A stretch of 64,000 nucleotides of DNA from Pinus tabuliformis (lineage: Eukaryota > Streptophyta > Pinopsida > Pinales > Pinaceae). The notes below the pieces were generated by a model. That model was given only the letters and a program-made list of their open reading frames with translations, did no database searches and had not been told where the DNA came from. A program made the position numbers and the translations under genes. Shown here piece by piece: positions 36,526-49,357 of this stretch. The stretch spans positions 696,518,420 to 696,582,419 of the forward strand of contig CM062813.1 in the NCBI GenBank assembly GCA_031772625.1, given 5' to 3'. Within the stretch, counting starts at the first letter, position 1, and each line of letters opens with the position of its first letter.

Positions 36526-37571
36526 TGTGAGAAAAATTATGCTGCAGTGATTGATTTATTTCTCCTACTTATTTACAATAATATTTTTTTTACAAATTAT
36601 GAACTGAGAAAAGCAAGAGAAACACCAGCACATGAAAACTCACATTGACACACTTGTTTTTGGACAATAGTGCCCAGAAAAACCCAATGCGGGGAGACCG
36701 ATGCAACGGATCTAAGGGTTTCTATTATTGGTAGTAAATTTCTAAATACATTCTGGATGCCCCAGAGAAATGGAATTCCACTCAGAGAAGATAATTGATA
36801 GAAAAATAGTGAGAATTTTCTTACACTAAATCTGGAGATTTTGCACTGGCCCCAGCTGCTATATGACCCACTGCGCCATCTCTGCGTGAGCCTACGTAGT
36901 CACTGTGTTGAGACTGCTTCTGAATGCGTCACCCTTGTTGTCGTTGCGTCTGTTGCTGAGAAATCAAGATTTCATCAGTCAATCACCCACAGTGATTCCT
37001 AACACTGATCTCTGCTATCCCCCAACATTCTGCGTCAACCTCCTCCAGTTGCTGCACTGTCCCTCCTTGGCACTACGCTCCCTCTCTAATCCTTCATTGT
37101 CTTCTCTAAAGTATATTCACTGGAACTGGAAATCACTTCCTTCCAGTACTACCTCTGATCCTCACTTCTTGATCACTTGTTCGAATTCCTTAGCTAACCC
37201 TGCCCTAGGAATATCGAACTCATTGATCAAACCTCTGTGTGTTTTCAAATGAACCCCAAGTCCCCTTCTAATACTTTTCTCGTTGAGACTTCAACGACCG
37301 AGTTTAAGTCTCTAATCAACGGCTAAGATTAAAACTTGATTTGATCCATCTTCTATAACATTCTCACCCATATTTTGACTAATACTCATTAATATTTTAA
37401 TTTTCCTAAGTTTAGACTTAAGAACCCCATTAAAAATATTAATGATTTTAATAAAATACAATCTGGGTGCAATTTCACCAAACAATTTATGGGTTCTTTA
37501 GAACTCATGTGCCTTAGCCTCTCCACCAATTTTCATGGCTAGAGCACATTCGATGCTACCAAAAACAAACA
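36526..37571 (-). repeat. 3' LTR of element D
   Basis: It starts TGTTTGTTTTTGGTAGCATC at 37571 after a PPT (AAGAGGGAG, 37572-37580) and ends TCTCACA at 36526. Length is 1046 bp. It lies directly beside E's gag start, which shows where D integrated. Confidence 0.85.
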
Positions 37572-37900
37572 CTCCCTCTTAGCAAGGAATGTGCTCTAGC
37601 AACAATGTCCAACTGCATGTTGCTATGTCTCTGAAGTATCTCTTTTCTGCACTGTTGCTACCACCAACATTGTGTTGTTGTTGCTACTATACTGCTACCC
37701 ATGACACTGCCACTGCCATTGTTGCATCTGTACTACAGCTCCCTCTCAAATGCTACATCACGTTATTGAAAGGGATTTTCCAACATACCCATCTGTTCTC
37801 AAAATTGAACAAACTTTGTTCTTCCTAGAGCCTTGGTGAGTACATTTGCTACCTAATTTCCTGTGGGAGTATACTCCAACTGTACCGCCCCACGCTGAAC

Positions 37901-39605
37901 CATAGTTTTTAAAACCGGTAACCGGTCAAACCGGCCGGTTAGATAGCTGGCCGGTCCGAACCGGCCAAAAAACCCGGTCCAACCTTGCATTTCGCCATAT
38001 TTGATGCCCTAACCGGTGAAAACCGGCCGGTTTAGGACAAAACCGGCCGGTTTTGTCCTAAACCGGCCGGTTTTAGGCACGCCCAGTGAAACATGCAAAA
38101 AGGTGGATTTTGACTGTGGTTTAGGGGTTTTGGGGGGGGAAGTAAAGGTGTTTTCCCTCCAAAAGGCTATATAAATGAATGTAAGGGTATATAAATGAAT
38201 GTAGGCTGTTTGAAAATAGAACCAGCCCAAAACACCATAGAACCAAGAAATTTTAGCTGTGATTGTTGGCTTAAACAGAAAGAAAGATATGGTGCACCTT
38301 AGAAGAGCAGCAAAAGAATACTTGTAGATTCCACCAGTACCCATAACTGTATAGACATCAACTAAGCTAAGCAACTGAACCTAATTGTGTACCCCACTCC
38401 ATAGTTAAAATCATTGATCGATAAAAGGTCAAGACAGTAAAAAGATTCCATAAAGTCATGGTTCAAATACAAGAATTGGAACATTTAACACAACTCTATG
38501 CTCTTCAGCTCAATGAGATGGGTAGGGTACTAGGTGTTGAATAGTTGATGCAGTGGGGTGCTTATAACATTAACCTTGAAGAATAGTTCAAGTAATTTAA
38601 CTGGAAAAGACAACATTATGAACTATATGGGTTGAAAGTTCCCATCACAAATGATCTACAACTAATAGAAAGGGGGCAAGAAACACAGACAAACATATAA
38701 CCACAAAGAAAGTATGTTACCATGGATTATCAAGGTTTCACATTGAATAACTAGGCCAAAAGACTTTAGAATATGATGTGCACACTGCAAAGGAACCTCA
38801 CCATCACTCAAATCAAGAACTGAGTCAAACTCCCACAACCAAATAAAGATGATGCTACCAAGAAAGCATGCTCAGCAAGAGAAAATCTCATTTACTATGC
38901 TTTGAGAACAAAACATTCTTAAGAGGGTGGCAATGTAGTAGGAACAGTACTAATTATGCCAATGAAAGGTCAAAGGCCACACACCTCGAGACCAATCACT
39001 GTATATCTAGATTCTATACACAGTCAAGAGGCCCAATGTTGATATCATTCTTAATAAATTCTTATCAATCAATCATTATCCAGTATTTTAATTTACAATT
39101 GCAGATATACTCTATCAATCTTAGTAATAAACATGGACTATTTATTCCAGTCTCCATCCATGAGGTACATGGACTATTTATTCCAGTCTCCATCCATGAG
39201 GTGGTTATGGGACCCCACATCAGTGCTTACAGCAACCTTAGTCACCTAAACTAATTTAAAATAATGGTCAGCTCTTAAACCATAGCAATACAAGTAATGA
39301 CGGTGCAAAAAGGCGGATTTTGACTGTGGTTTAGGGGTTTTGGGGGGGAAGTAAAGGTGTTTTGATATATTCACCTTTACATGGTATATAAATGAGCAAA
39401 CTTTGCATATTTTGTCTCTATTGGCTTGGAATCATGGTTTTACATCTTAAAAATAGTTTTGTTTCATTAAAAATTAATTATTTAATGTATTTTTTTAAAA
39501 CCGGTTCGTTTAGACCAAACCAGTCCCGGTTAGACCGGTTCCGGTCGGTAAACCGGTTCATTAGGTGGACCGGTCCGGTCACCGGTTCCGGTTTTAAAAA
39601 CACTG
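37901..39605 (+). mobile_element. Non-autonomous hAT-type element with CCGG-rich ends (TSD CGCTGAAC)
   Basis: The ends read CATAGTTTTTAAAACCGG and, inverted, CAGTGTTTTTAAAACCGG. The 8-bp TSD CGCTGAAC is at 37893-37900 and 39606-39613. The first 170 and last 120 bp are packed with AACCGG and GGCCGG palindromes, the usual kind of subterminal transposase-binding clusters. The 1.7-kb interior has no transposase. A block of about 65 bp (GGATTTTGACTGTGGTTTAG and flanks) occurs near both ends in direct orientation (38096-38165 and 39303-39363). It broke RNase H of element D. Confidence 0.9.
39131..39202 (+). repeat. 36-bp tandem duplication
   Basis: Two identical units start ACATGGACTATTTATTCC, at 39131-39166 and 39167-39202, inside the hAT-type element. 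Confidence 0.92.
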
Positions 39606-41290
39606 CGCTGAACACAATCCCTGATAAAGTGACTTCGAATATCAATGTGTTTGGAGTGATCATGAAACACTGGATTTTCAGAGAGCTTGATACAACTCTG
39701 ATTATCATAAAAGATTTTTGTCGCTTCCATCCTCTTCCTGAATAGATTTACAAGCAGTTTCCTAAGCCATATAGCTTCACATATTGTTGTGCTAGCTGTC
39801 GTATACTCAGATTCATCACAACTCAGTGCTACAGACTTCTACTTCTTACTGCACCAGGAGGTCATCCCAGATCCAATACCGAAGCAATACCCAGTGGTAC
39901 TTTTCTTTTCTACTGAACTTCCTGCCCAATCTGCATCAATGAATCCACTCAATTTGATATCATCGCCCTTAGTGTATCTTAATCCAAAATTGATTGTTCC
40001 CCGCACATACCTGAGAATGTGCTTTGTTGCTACCCAATGCGCCCTTTTTGGTTCCACCATGAACTGACTAAGGGTGTTGACAGCATAACATATGTCTGGC
40101 CTGGTGTTGACTAGATACATAAGCAACCCAATGAGTTGTCTGTATAAGGTGGGGTCCACTTCCTTGTCTCTGGATGCATCTATTTTCTTCTAATTAGTAA
40201 TCATAGGCGTAGCCATAGGTCAACAATCCTGCATTCTGAATCTTTTCAGAATTTCTAATGCATATCTACCTTGGCCAAGGAAGATCTCACCATCCTGCTG
40301 CCAAACTTCCAATCCCAGAAAGTAGTGCATCAGCCCTAAATCCTTCACAACAAATTTTGTTTCCAGGTTCTTCTTGCAATCCTCTATGAGTCTAGATGAT
40401 CTCGTCAAAAATACATCATCCACATATAATACCAAAATTAACGGTTCATCTTCTACTAACCGATAATAAAGATTGGGATCGGCATTGCTCTTGATGAATC
40501 CCAACTACTGTAAGTAGTTGTCAATTCGACCATACCAAGCTCTGGGTGCTTGTTTCAGCCCATACAAGGCTTTCTTTAATCTATACACATGAGTTCTCTT
40601 TTCATGTGTTTCGAATCCTTCTAAATGTTCGATATATACCTCTTCTTCTATCACCCCATTCAAGAACATTGTCTTGACATCCATTTGGTAAATCTCCCAT
40701 CCTATCTATGCTGCAAGGCATATAATGGATCTGATAGAGGTATATCGAGCTACTGGGGCAAAGGTCTCTTCATAGTCCATTCCTTCTTTTCGCGATGAAC
40801 CTAGCCTTATACTTGTCTACATTGCCATCTACACCATACTTGATCTTGTAGATCCACCTCGAACCCACAACTGATTTGTTCTTTGGCCTTGGTACACCAC
40901 ACCCGGTGTTGTACGGCTTCACGAAAACTAGAGGGTTCTTCAACCTGAGCTACCAATGTTTGGTACCTATCAGGTTGTCTACGCTGCCTTTTCTCGGCTC
41001 TAAGAGCTCCAACAAATTCCTGCGTCCCTCAGAGTCTGTCACACCTCTCGGCTAGTCCTTCCACTGGTGGTGGGAGGTTCCATCTGTTCTTCTTCTTATT
41101 GTTGTACCTGTTGTGACACTCCTGGCTCCTCTTCTCTTGAGGAGATGCTAGTACTAGTTACAGTGCTCGCACTAGATACCTGTCTTCCTGCTAGATCTGC
41201 TCCCTATTGCTAGACCAGGGAAACATCCTTAGCCTGTTCTTCAAAAAGCATCTCTCGAGATTTCCTCAAAGCTTTATCTTCCATGAACTT

Positions 41291-42239
41291 TGTTGATTTG
41301 GGGTAACATTGGATGTGCTCTAGCCATGAAAATTGGTGGAGGCTAAAGCACATGAGATCTCCAAGACCCAGAAATGGTTTGGGCAGATTCTAACTGGTTT
41401 GGGAGATATTAAAATAATTAATATTTTTAATGGAGGTCCTAAGTCTAGACTTAGGAAAAATAAAATATTAATGGGTATTAATATAAAATTGGGTTAGAAA
41501 GTTCCAAAAGTCATGGATCAAGCCAAATCTAATCTTAGCTATTGATTAGAGATTTAATCTTAGTCGTTGATGGACGAACGAGAAACATATAAGAGAATGC
41601 TTGAGGGTCAGTTGGAGGACACATTGAAGGAGACCGGTCAGTTCGCTTTCTGGAGAGGGGTTAGCTGAGAAATTTGAACTAGTGGTCCGGAGAGCAGTAG
41701 GAAGCAGCAAGTATGGAACAGGGAGTCGGGAACAGCACCAGGGGAACAACGCAGAGGTTGGAGAGGCAGACGCAGAGCCTCTCAGGCAGAGGCAGAGGCG
41801 ACAAACTGCGTAGTCACTGGAGGGCCTGCGTGGGTGACGCAGAGAGGCCCAGTGCTAACGCAGAGAGGCAAGGGCTGATGCAAAGAGGCAAGGGTTGACG
41901 CAGAGGTCGGCCAAGCTGATGCCGAGACTAGGAGAATTGTTGAAGAATTTTTCTCTCTGTGGGGTAAGCCAATTTGGCACCCAATTGTACTGAAGAATTG
42001 CTGAATAATAAAATCCTCCCTTGCTGCACCGGTTTTCCCACATTGGGTTTTTCCGGGCACTGATTGTCCAAAATATTTGCATCAATGTGTTAATTCTTGT
42101 GCATGTGTTTGTTTTTGTATTATAATTTGATATCTACAGCAGAATTTATTTTAATGTTTACTGAAGGATTTTCATAAATAACTTATTGGGAAATAAGTAG
42201 GTAAAATAAATCAATTGTTGCAGTGATAGAATTTTCACA
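41291..42239 (+). repeat. 5' LTR of element A
   Basis: TGTTGATTTGGGGTAACATT to ATTTTCACA, 949 bp, followed by a PBS-like TAGGATCAGAGC (first bases mutated from TGGTATCAGAGC). Confidence 0.9.
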
Positions 42240-42296
42240 TAGGATCAGAGCAAGTAATCAAAGACAAGAAGGGAAAATCAATTGTGGGTCGAGACC

Positions 42297-43950
42297 ATGA
42301 TGCAGAGGCATCTACATCAGAAGACTCGCACAAATTTTCAGAAAATTGCACAAGAGAGTGATTTCGATTTCTCTATGTTGGCTTCCACGTTGGAAGAAGA
42401 AGTGGCTTGTGTGACTAGCTCTGCATCGTCAGAGGTATGGTATATAAACAGTGGGGCCTCTTGCCATATGACGGGAATCCGAGAATGTTTCTCAGATTAT
42501 CGGGAGGAGAAGATGAACTTTCAAATCACCACGGGGAACAACGCAAAATGTACTCCAGTAGGGAGGGGTAACATAGTTTTTCAAACAAAAACGAGAGAGC
42601 GGTTTTGTGCTACCAATGTGTTTATTTACCAGCATTAGGGATGAACTTACTTTCCGTGTCGCAACTTCAAAGCAAAGGCTATGACGTTTTTTCATCAAGG
42701 AGAAAGTATCTGTCAAACACCCGAGCTGGAAAAAGAAAGAGCAAATCGGGATCAAAAGTAACAGGTTGTACAGACTACAACTAGAATCATCAATGGCACT
42801 AATAGGCAGTCATGGAGACAAGAATTTGAACGAACTATGACACAGAAGAATGGGACATTTGCACCATGGGGCTCTAAGAATTCTCAGGAGCACTGTAACA
42901 GGAGTTTCGGATCTTAGTACGGAACGAGATGATGTATGCAGAGGATGTGCTCTAGGAAAGTATGCCAAAGCAGCATTTCCTAGAAGTAAAAGCAGGGCCA
43001 AGAGTGTAATAGGATTGATACACTCAGATATCTGTGGACTTATGTCCACTAAAGCTCTTAGTGGTGTCAAGTACTTCTTTACCTTCATTGATGACCACTC
43101 AAGGAAAACTTGGATTTATTTTCTGAAAACCAAGGACGAGGTTTTTTGTCGATTCAAAGAGTTCAAGGCTCTGGTGGAGAATCTGACTGGGAAGAAAATA
43201 AAAGTTTTGCACTTAGATAATGGTGGGAGCATGTCGATAAGGACTTCACTGATTTTTGGGCTAAGGAGGGCATCAAAAGAAAGTGGACAGCTCCTTACAA
43301 TCCGAGCAAAATGGAGTAGTAGAAAGAAGAACCGGACTATTGTAGAAGCAGCTAGGGCCATGATGTATGATCAGGATATGCCAAAATTCCTGTGGGCAGA
43401 AGCATGCAACACAGCAGTCTATGTTTAGAATAGAACTCCTCATCACGCATTTGGAAAAATTACTCCAGAGAAAGTCTTCACAGGGAAGACACCGAAGTCA
43501 GTCATTTTAGGATATTTGGGAGCTTAGCATATTGTCGCATACCCGAAGAAAAGAGGAAGAAGCTGGATCAAACTGTAGAGAAAGGATATCTAGTGGGATA
43601 CAGCAAGAATGATAAGGCCTACAGAATCTATCTTCCAGGGAGCAGGAAGGTAGTAGTTTGACGAGATATGAAATTCATGGAGGATAGGGCCTTCTGAAAA
43701 TCTAGAGAAATGCCTTCCGAGGAGCAGTCAAAAGAGGAATCGTTGGTCAAACCTCTTCAACCAACGGAAGAAAAGAATTCTTCCTCGGGTCAGGAAGAAT
43801 CACAGGATGAGGAAGAGCTAACAGAAGCACCTACTGGCAGAGGAAGAACGAGCAAGGAACTTCGTCAGATTCTGCGAGATGCAGAGGACTTCATCGGTGC
43901 GACAAGGAACAATAAGAGGGAGCGAAAACAGTTAGATAGATATCAAGCAA
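42297..43950 (+). pseudogene. Copia pol of element A, protease to integrase
   Basis: The ATG ATG at 42297 begins MMQRHLHQKT. The protease site reads YINSGASCHMTG (Asp changed to Asn, since the family norm is YIDSGAS). Pre-integrase zinc residues follow (RMGHLHHGAL, CRGCALGKYAK). The integrase core has the first Asp in LIHSDICG and the second in LDNGG, with a frame loss right after it. A later frame has KNRTIVEAARAMMYDQDMPK. The linker (MPSEEQSKEESLV to LRDAEDFIG) ends at DRYQA, where it is fused to 3' UTR sequence of element C. Confidence 0.82.
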
Positions 43951-45058
43951 GAGCAGAGTCATGGGCAGCAGTACAAGAGGCAGCAGTGTAGAGGATGTTG
44001 GGTAGTAAGGCCTAGCACCAACACAGGTACCGATGTCGGATGATCAGAGTAATACTCAGTAAGGAGTACTGCTAGAGCACAGTCCTCGCTAAGAAAGAGT
44101 CTTGATTTGGGGTAGCATCGGATGTGCTCTAAACACGAAATTTGGTGGAGAGGTTGGGGCACATGAGATCTCCAATACCCAGAAAGCGTTTGGGCAGATT
44201 CTAAACAGATCAGGAGATAGTAAAATAATTAACATTTTCTAATGGAGTCCCTAAGTCTAAACTTAGGGAAAAAAATATTAATGTGTATTAATATGAATCT
44301 GTGTTAGAATGGTCCAAAAGACATGGATCAAGCCAGATCTAATCTTAGCCGTTGACTAGTGACTTAATCTCGGTTGTTGAGATGTCAACAGAAAAAGTAT
44401 AAGAGGAGGCTTGAGGGGCACTTGGAGAACACACTGAGGGAGACCAGTCAGTTCAATTTCTGGAGCAAGGTTTGCTAAGAAATTGAACCAGTGGTCTAGA
44501 GAGCAGTCAGGAGGCAGCAAGTAGGGGACAGAGAGACGGGAGATCAACACAGAAGAGGCAGACGCAAAGCCAGAGGAAGCCTGGCAGAGGCAGCAGAGAC
44601 TACGAAGGGCCAGAAGGGCCTGCATCATCCATGCAGAGGCAGCAGAGACTACGCAGGGCCAGAAGGGTTGCGCAGAGCCTCAATAGGTTGACGCAAAGGG
44701 TTTCAGGCTGACGCAAAAGGTTTCAGGTTGTAGCAGAGGTCAGTGGGGCCTATGCTGGGTTTAGAAAAGTGCTTGAAGTTTGTTTATCTGTGGGTAAGCC
44801 AGTTTGGCACCCTGTTGTACAAGAAAAATGTTGAATAATAAAATCCTCCCTTGTTGCACCAGTTTTCCCACATTGGGTTTTTCAGGGGACATTACTCCAA
44901 AATAACTGTGTCAATGTGTACATATGTTTGTTTCTGTATTACGGTGTGATATCTGCAACAGATTTTATTTTAATGTTTGTTTAAGTAATTTCATGAATAA
45001 CTTATGATGAAATAAGTAGGAAAAGTAAATCAGTTGCTGCAGTGATAGAATTTTCACA
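43950..45058 (+). mobile_element. Copia element C, 3' UTR and 3' LTR only
   Basis: From GGGCAGCAGTACAAGAGG the sequence is the family's CAG-rich 3' UTR. It is followed by an LTR at 44100-45058 whose first bases read TCTTGATTTGGGG (TG mutated to TC) and which ends TTTTCACA. Its right flank is the 3' UTR of minus-strand element B. Its left side is joined inside A's pol, so it is best read as the remnant of an element that landed in B and then lost its 5' part in a deletion that also removed the A/B left junction. Confidence 0.7.
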
Positions 45059-45126
45059 CGTTGCTAGTCCTTCTCCCAACATTGCATCTGCACTGCAACT
45101 CCCTCTTCATTCATGCTGCTAACACA

Positions 45127-48100
45127 CTACTTCTGAAAGGGGTTCTTTACCATCCCCATCTTTTCCCTAAAGTAGTCAAATTTTGACTTTCCAAGGGCCT
45201 TGGTGAGGATATCTGCCACTTGTTCTCCTGTAGGAGTGTAGCTCAATTGTACATCTCCTCGTTCGACACAATCTCTGACAAAGTGACACCGAATATCAAT
45301 ATGCTTCGACCTATCATGGTATACTGGATCCTCAGAGGGTTTGATGCAACTCTGATTATCACACATGCTCGTGGTTGCCTCCATATTTCTCATGAATAGG
45401 TTCACCAACAGTTTTCTAAGCCATATGGCCTCACACGAAGCTGTGTTGCTGCCATATATTCTGCCTCAGATGAGCTTAAAGCCACGGACTTTTGTTTCCT
45501 ACTGCACCAGGAGGCCATTCCTAATCCAATGTCGAAACAGTACCCAAAGGTACTTTTCCGATCCACTGAACTTCCTGCCCAATCTGCATCAGTAAATCCA
45601 CTCAACCTGATATCCTTCCCCTTGGTGTATAAGAGCCCATAATCAACTGTTCCCTGTAAATACCTAAGAACGTGTTTGGCTGCTGCCCAATGTGCCCTCT
45701 TTGGTTCCACCATGAACTGATTGAGGGTGTTGATAGCGTAGCAAATATCTGGCCTGTTATTGACTAGATACATCAGGGACCCTATGAGCTATCGGTATAG
45801 GGTGGGATCGACATCCTTGTCTTCTGATGCATCAATCTTCTTCGAGTTGTTGATCATTGGCGTAACCATAGGTCTACAATCTCCCATCCCGAACCTTTTC
45901 AAGATCTTTGTAGCATACCTCCCTTGCCCATGGAAGATTTCTCCTTTCTGCTGCCAAACTTCCAACCCTAGTAAGTAGTGCATTCAACCCAAATCCTTCA
46001 TATCGAACTCTGTGGCTAGATTCTTCTTGCAATCCTCAATGAGTCTGGATGATCCTATCAGAAAGAGATCATCCACATATAATACTAAGATAAGTGGCTC
46101 GTTCTCTACGACCAGATAGTAGAGATTCGGATCTGCGTCACTCTTGACAAACCCCATCTTCTGCAAGTAGCCATCTATTCGACCATACCACGCTCTTGGT
46201 GCCTGCTTCAGCCCATACAAGGCTTTCTTCAGTCTACATACAGGAGACTTCTTCTCATGAGTTTCAAAGCCCTCTGGTTGTTCAATGTATACCTCTTCTT
46301 CTATTACCCTATTTAGAAATGTCATCTTGACATCCATCTGATGGATCTCCCATCCCATCTGGGTTGCAAGAGATATCACGGTCCTAATAGATGTATACGT
46401 GGCTACCGGGGTGAAGGTTTCCTCATAGTCAATCCCTTCCTTTTGAGCATACCCCTTAGCCACAAACCTGGACTTGTATTTCTCAATATTGTCGTCCGCA
46501 GCATATTTGATCTTGTAGATCCATCTTGAACCTACCACAGATCTGTCTTGAGGCCTTGATACCACCTCCCAGACATCGTTCACCATTATGGAGTTATACT
46601 CCACCATCGCATCTAGCCAGACCTGATGCTGAGCTGCCTCCTTGAAACTGGCAGGCTCCCCATCCTGAGCTACTAACGTCTGATACCGATCTGGTTGTCT
46701 TCGCTCCCTCTTACTGTTCCTTGGCTCACCGATGAAGTTCTCTGCATCACGCAGAATCTGACGAAGTTCTCTGCTAGTTCTTCCTCTACCAACAGGTGCT
46801 TTTGTTTGCTCCTCCTCTTCATCCTGAGAATCTTCCTTACCTGAGGAAGAATTCTTCACTTCCATTGGTTGAAGAGGCATGACCAATAGATCCTCTTTCG
46901 ACTAATCCTCAGAGAGCATTTCGCAAGATCTTTTGAAAGCTTTGTCCTCCATGAACTTTACATCTCGTCGTACTACTACCTTCCTGCTCCCTAGAAGATA
47001 TATTCTGTATGCCTTAGTGTTCTCGCTATATCCCACCAGATACCCCTTTTCTACAGTCTGATCCAGCTTCTTCCTCTTTTCTTCGGGTATGCGGCAATAT
47101 GCTAAACTCCCAAATATCCTGAAATGACAGACTTCAGGTATCTTCCCGGTGAAGACTTTCTCTGGAATAATCTTGCCCAATGCCCGATGAGGAGTCCTAT
47201 TCTGAACGTAGACAATTGTGTTGCATGATTCCGCCCACAAGAATTTTGGCATATCCTGATCATACAGCATGGCCCTAGCTACTTCTACAATTGTCTTGTT
47301 TTTCCTTTCTGCCACCCCATTCTGCTTCGGATTGTAGGGAGTTGTCCACTCCCTTATGATGCCCTCCTTAGCGCAATAATCAGTGAAGTCCTTATCGACA
47401 TACTCTCCACCATTATCTGAGCCCAAGAATTTTATTTTCTTACCAGTCAAATTCTCCACTAGAGCCTTGAACTCCTTGAATCGACAGAAAACCTCATCCT
47501 TGGTTTTCAGAAAATAAATCCAAGTTTTCCTCGAGTGGTCATCAATGAAGGGAAGGAAATACTCGACACTGCTGAGAGCTTTGACAGACATAGGTCCGCA
47601 GATATCTGAGTGTATCAATCCTAGTACACTCTTGGCCATGTGTTTGCTCCTAGGAATGTCGCCTTGGCATACTTTCCTAGGGTGCATCCCTTGCATATAT
47701 CATCTCGTTTCGTACTCAAATCCGAAACTCCTGTTTCAGTGCTCCTGGGAATTCTCAGAGCTCCATGGTGAAAGTGACCCATCCTTCTGTGCCATAGTTA
47801 GTTCAATTCCTTGTCCCCATGACTGCCTATTAGTGCCATTGGAGATTCTAGCTGTAATCTATACAACCGATTACTTTTGATCCCGATCTGCACTTTCTTT
47901 TTCCAGCTCGGGTGTTTGACGTATACCTTTTCCTTGTTGAAGTAGACGTCATAACCATTGCCTTCTAGTTGTGACACAGAAAGTAAGTTCATCCCCAATC
48001 CTCGTACACGCAACACATTTGTGACACAGAACCGCTCTCCCGATTCAGTCTGAAAAAACTATGGTACCCTTTTCTACTGGAGTACACTTTGCCTTGTTCC

Positions 48101-48340
48101 CCATGGTGATCTGAAAGTTCATCTTCTCTTCTCGATATTCTAAGAAACACTCCCTGATTCCCGTCATATGCCACGAGGCTCCACTGTCTATATACCATAC
48201 TTCTGATGGTGCAACACTAGTCATGCATGCCACTTCTTCTTCCAACTAGGAAGCCAACAAAGAGAAATCGAAATCTCTTTCTCTTCTGCAATCTTCTGAA
48301 AATTTGTGTTAGTCCCCTGAGGTGGATGCCTCTGCATCAT
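45127..48340 (-). pseudogene. Copia pol of element B, nearly complete
   Basis: The Met at 48340 is followed by protease (EEEVACMTS, YIDSGASWHMTG), with an early frame break before it. The integrase ORF at 47696-46902 keeps all three catalytic positions: D in LIHSDICGPM, D in LGSDNGGEYVD, and E in NGVAERKNKT. The linker and RT ORF at 46886-45984 has the YVDD motif (LYVDDLFLIGSS). That ORF ends in TGA at 45984-45986, immediately followed by ATG (MHYLLGLEVWQ). RNase H continues with SDAD-type residues (FTDADWAGSS) and ends at 45127. Breaks lie at the protease, near 47700, at the TGA and near 45400-45790. Confidence 0.88.
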
Positions 48341-48397
48341 GGTCTCGACCCAAAACTGATTTTCCCTTTCTGTCTCTGATTACTTCCTCCGATACCA

Positions 48398-49357
48398 TGT
48401 GAAAATTCTATCATTGCAACAACTAATTTACTTTTCCTACTTATTTCACCATAAGTTATTCATGAAATTACTTCAACAAACATTAAAATAAATATTGTTG
48501 CAGATATCACACCGTAATACAGAAACAAACATATGCACAAGAATCAACACATTGACACAGTTATTTTGGACTAACGTCCCCGGAAAAACCCAATGTGGGA
48601 AAACCGTTGCAGCAAGGGATGATTTTATTATTCAGCAATTTTCTAATACAACAGGGTGCCAAACTAGCTTACGCACAGATAGACAAATTTTCTAGCACTT
48701 CTTCTGAACCAAGCGTAAGCCCTATTGACCTCTGCGTCAACCTGAAACCCTCTGCATCAGCCTACTGAGGCTTTGCGCAGCATCTCTGTCCTTCTGCATC
48801 ACTCCTGCAGCCTTTGCGTGGATGACACAGGTCTTGCTGGCTCTACGCAGTCTCTATTGCCTTTGTGTGGCTTCCTTTGTCCTTGCGTCTGCCTCTTCTT
48901 CCTCTGCATTGATCTCCCATCTCTCTATTTCGTACTTGCTGCCTCCTAACTGCTCTCTAGACCACTGGTTCATTTTCTCAGCTAAACTCGCTCCAGAAAT
49001 TGAACTGACTAGTCTCCCTCAGTGTATTCTCTAAGTGACCCTCAAGCCTCCTATTATACTTTTCTCATTAACAAATAAATGGCCGAGATTAAGTCCCTAA
49101 TCAACAGCTAAGATTAGATCTGGCTTGATCCATGTCTTTTGAACCATTCTAACACAGTTTCATATTAATACACATTAATATTTTATTTTCCCTAAGTTTA
49201 GACTTAGGGACTCCATTAAAAATATTAATTATTTTAATATCTCCTGAACTGTTTAGAATCTGCCCAAACCTTTTCTGGGTAATGGAGATCTCATGTGCCC
49301 CAACCTCTCCACCAAATTTCGTGGCTAGAGCACATCCGATGCTACCTCAAATCAACA
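48398..49357 (-). repeat. 5' LTR of element B
   Basis: Length is 960 bp, ending TTTTCACA before PBS TGGTATCGG. The outer flank is ATATC (49358-49362). Confidence 0.88.

Larger units (their letters stand above)
37763..41290 (-). pseudogene. Copia pol of element D, reverse transcriptase and RNase H part
   Basis: From 41290 leftwards: the integrase tail (KFMEDKALRKS), the RT region with frame breaks near 40500-41100, the RT active site YVDD (VLYVDDVFLTRSS), KDLGLMHYFLGLEVWQ, and RNase H (TRPDICYAVNTLSQFM, DADWAGS, DNQSCIKLSEN). It is interrupted at the codons for VQR by the hAT-type element, and the end resumes at 37892 (LTKALGRTKF) with the stop at 37763-37765. The opposite end of the gene is at 51792-52944. 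Confidence 0.82.
45059..49357 (-). mobile_element. Copia element B (pol-only), 3' end lost
   Basis: The 5' LTR (48398-49357) starts TGTTGATTTGAGGTAGCATC at 49357. A PBS (TGGTATCGGAGG) follows at 48397, then pol and part of the 3' UTR down to 45059. The right flank is A's reverse transcriptase frame (MGWEIHQMDVK at 49370). The 3' LTR and PPT are missing, replaced by C. No gag lies between PBS and protease. It has the best preserved integrase and RT of the window. Confidence 0.85.

Noticed and set aside
41291..45058. Reading 41291-45058 as a complete small plus-strand Copia element between two LTRs
   Set aside because: The flanks AACTT and CGTTG do not match, while AACTT matches AATTT at 51792, and D's integrase frame resumes exactly there.
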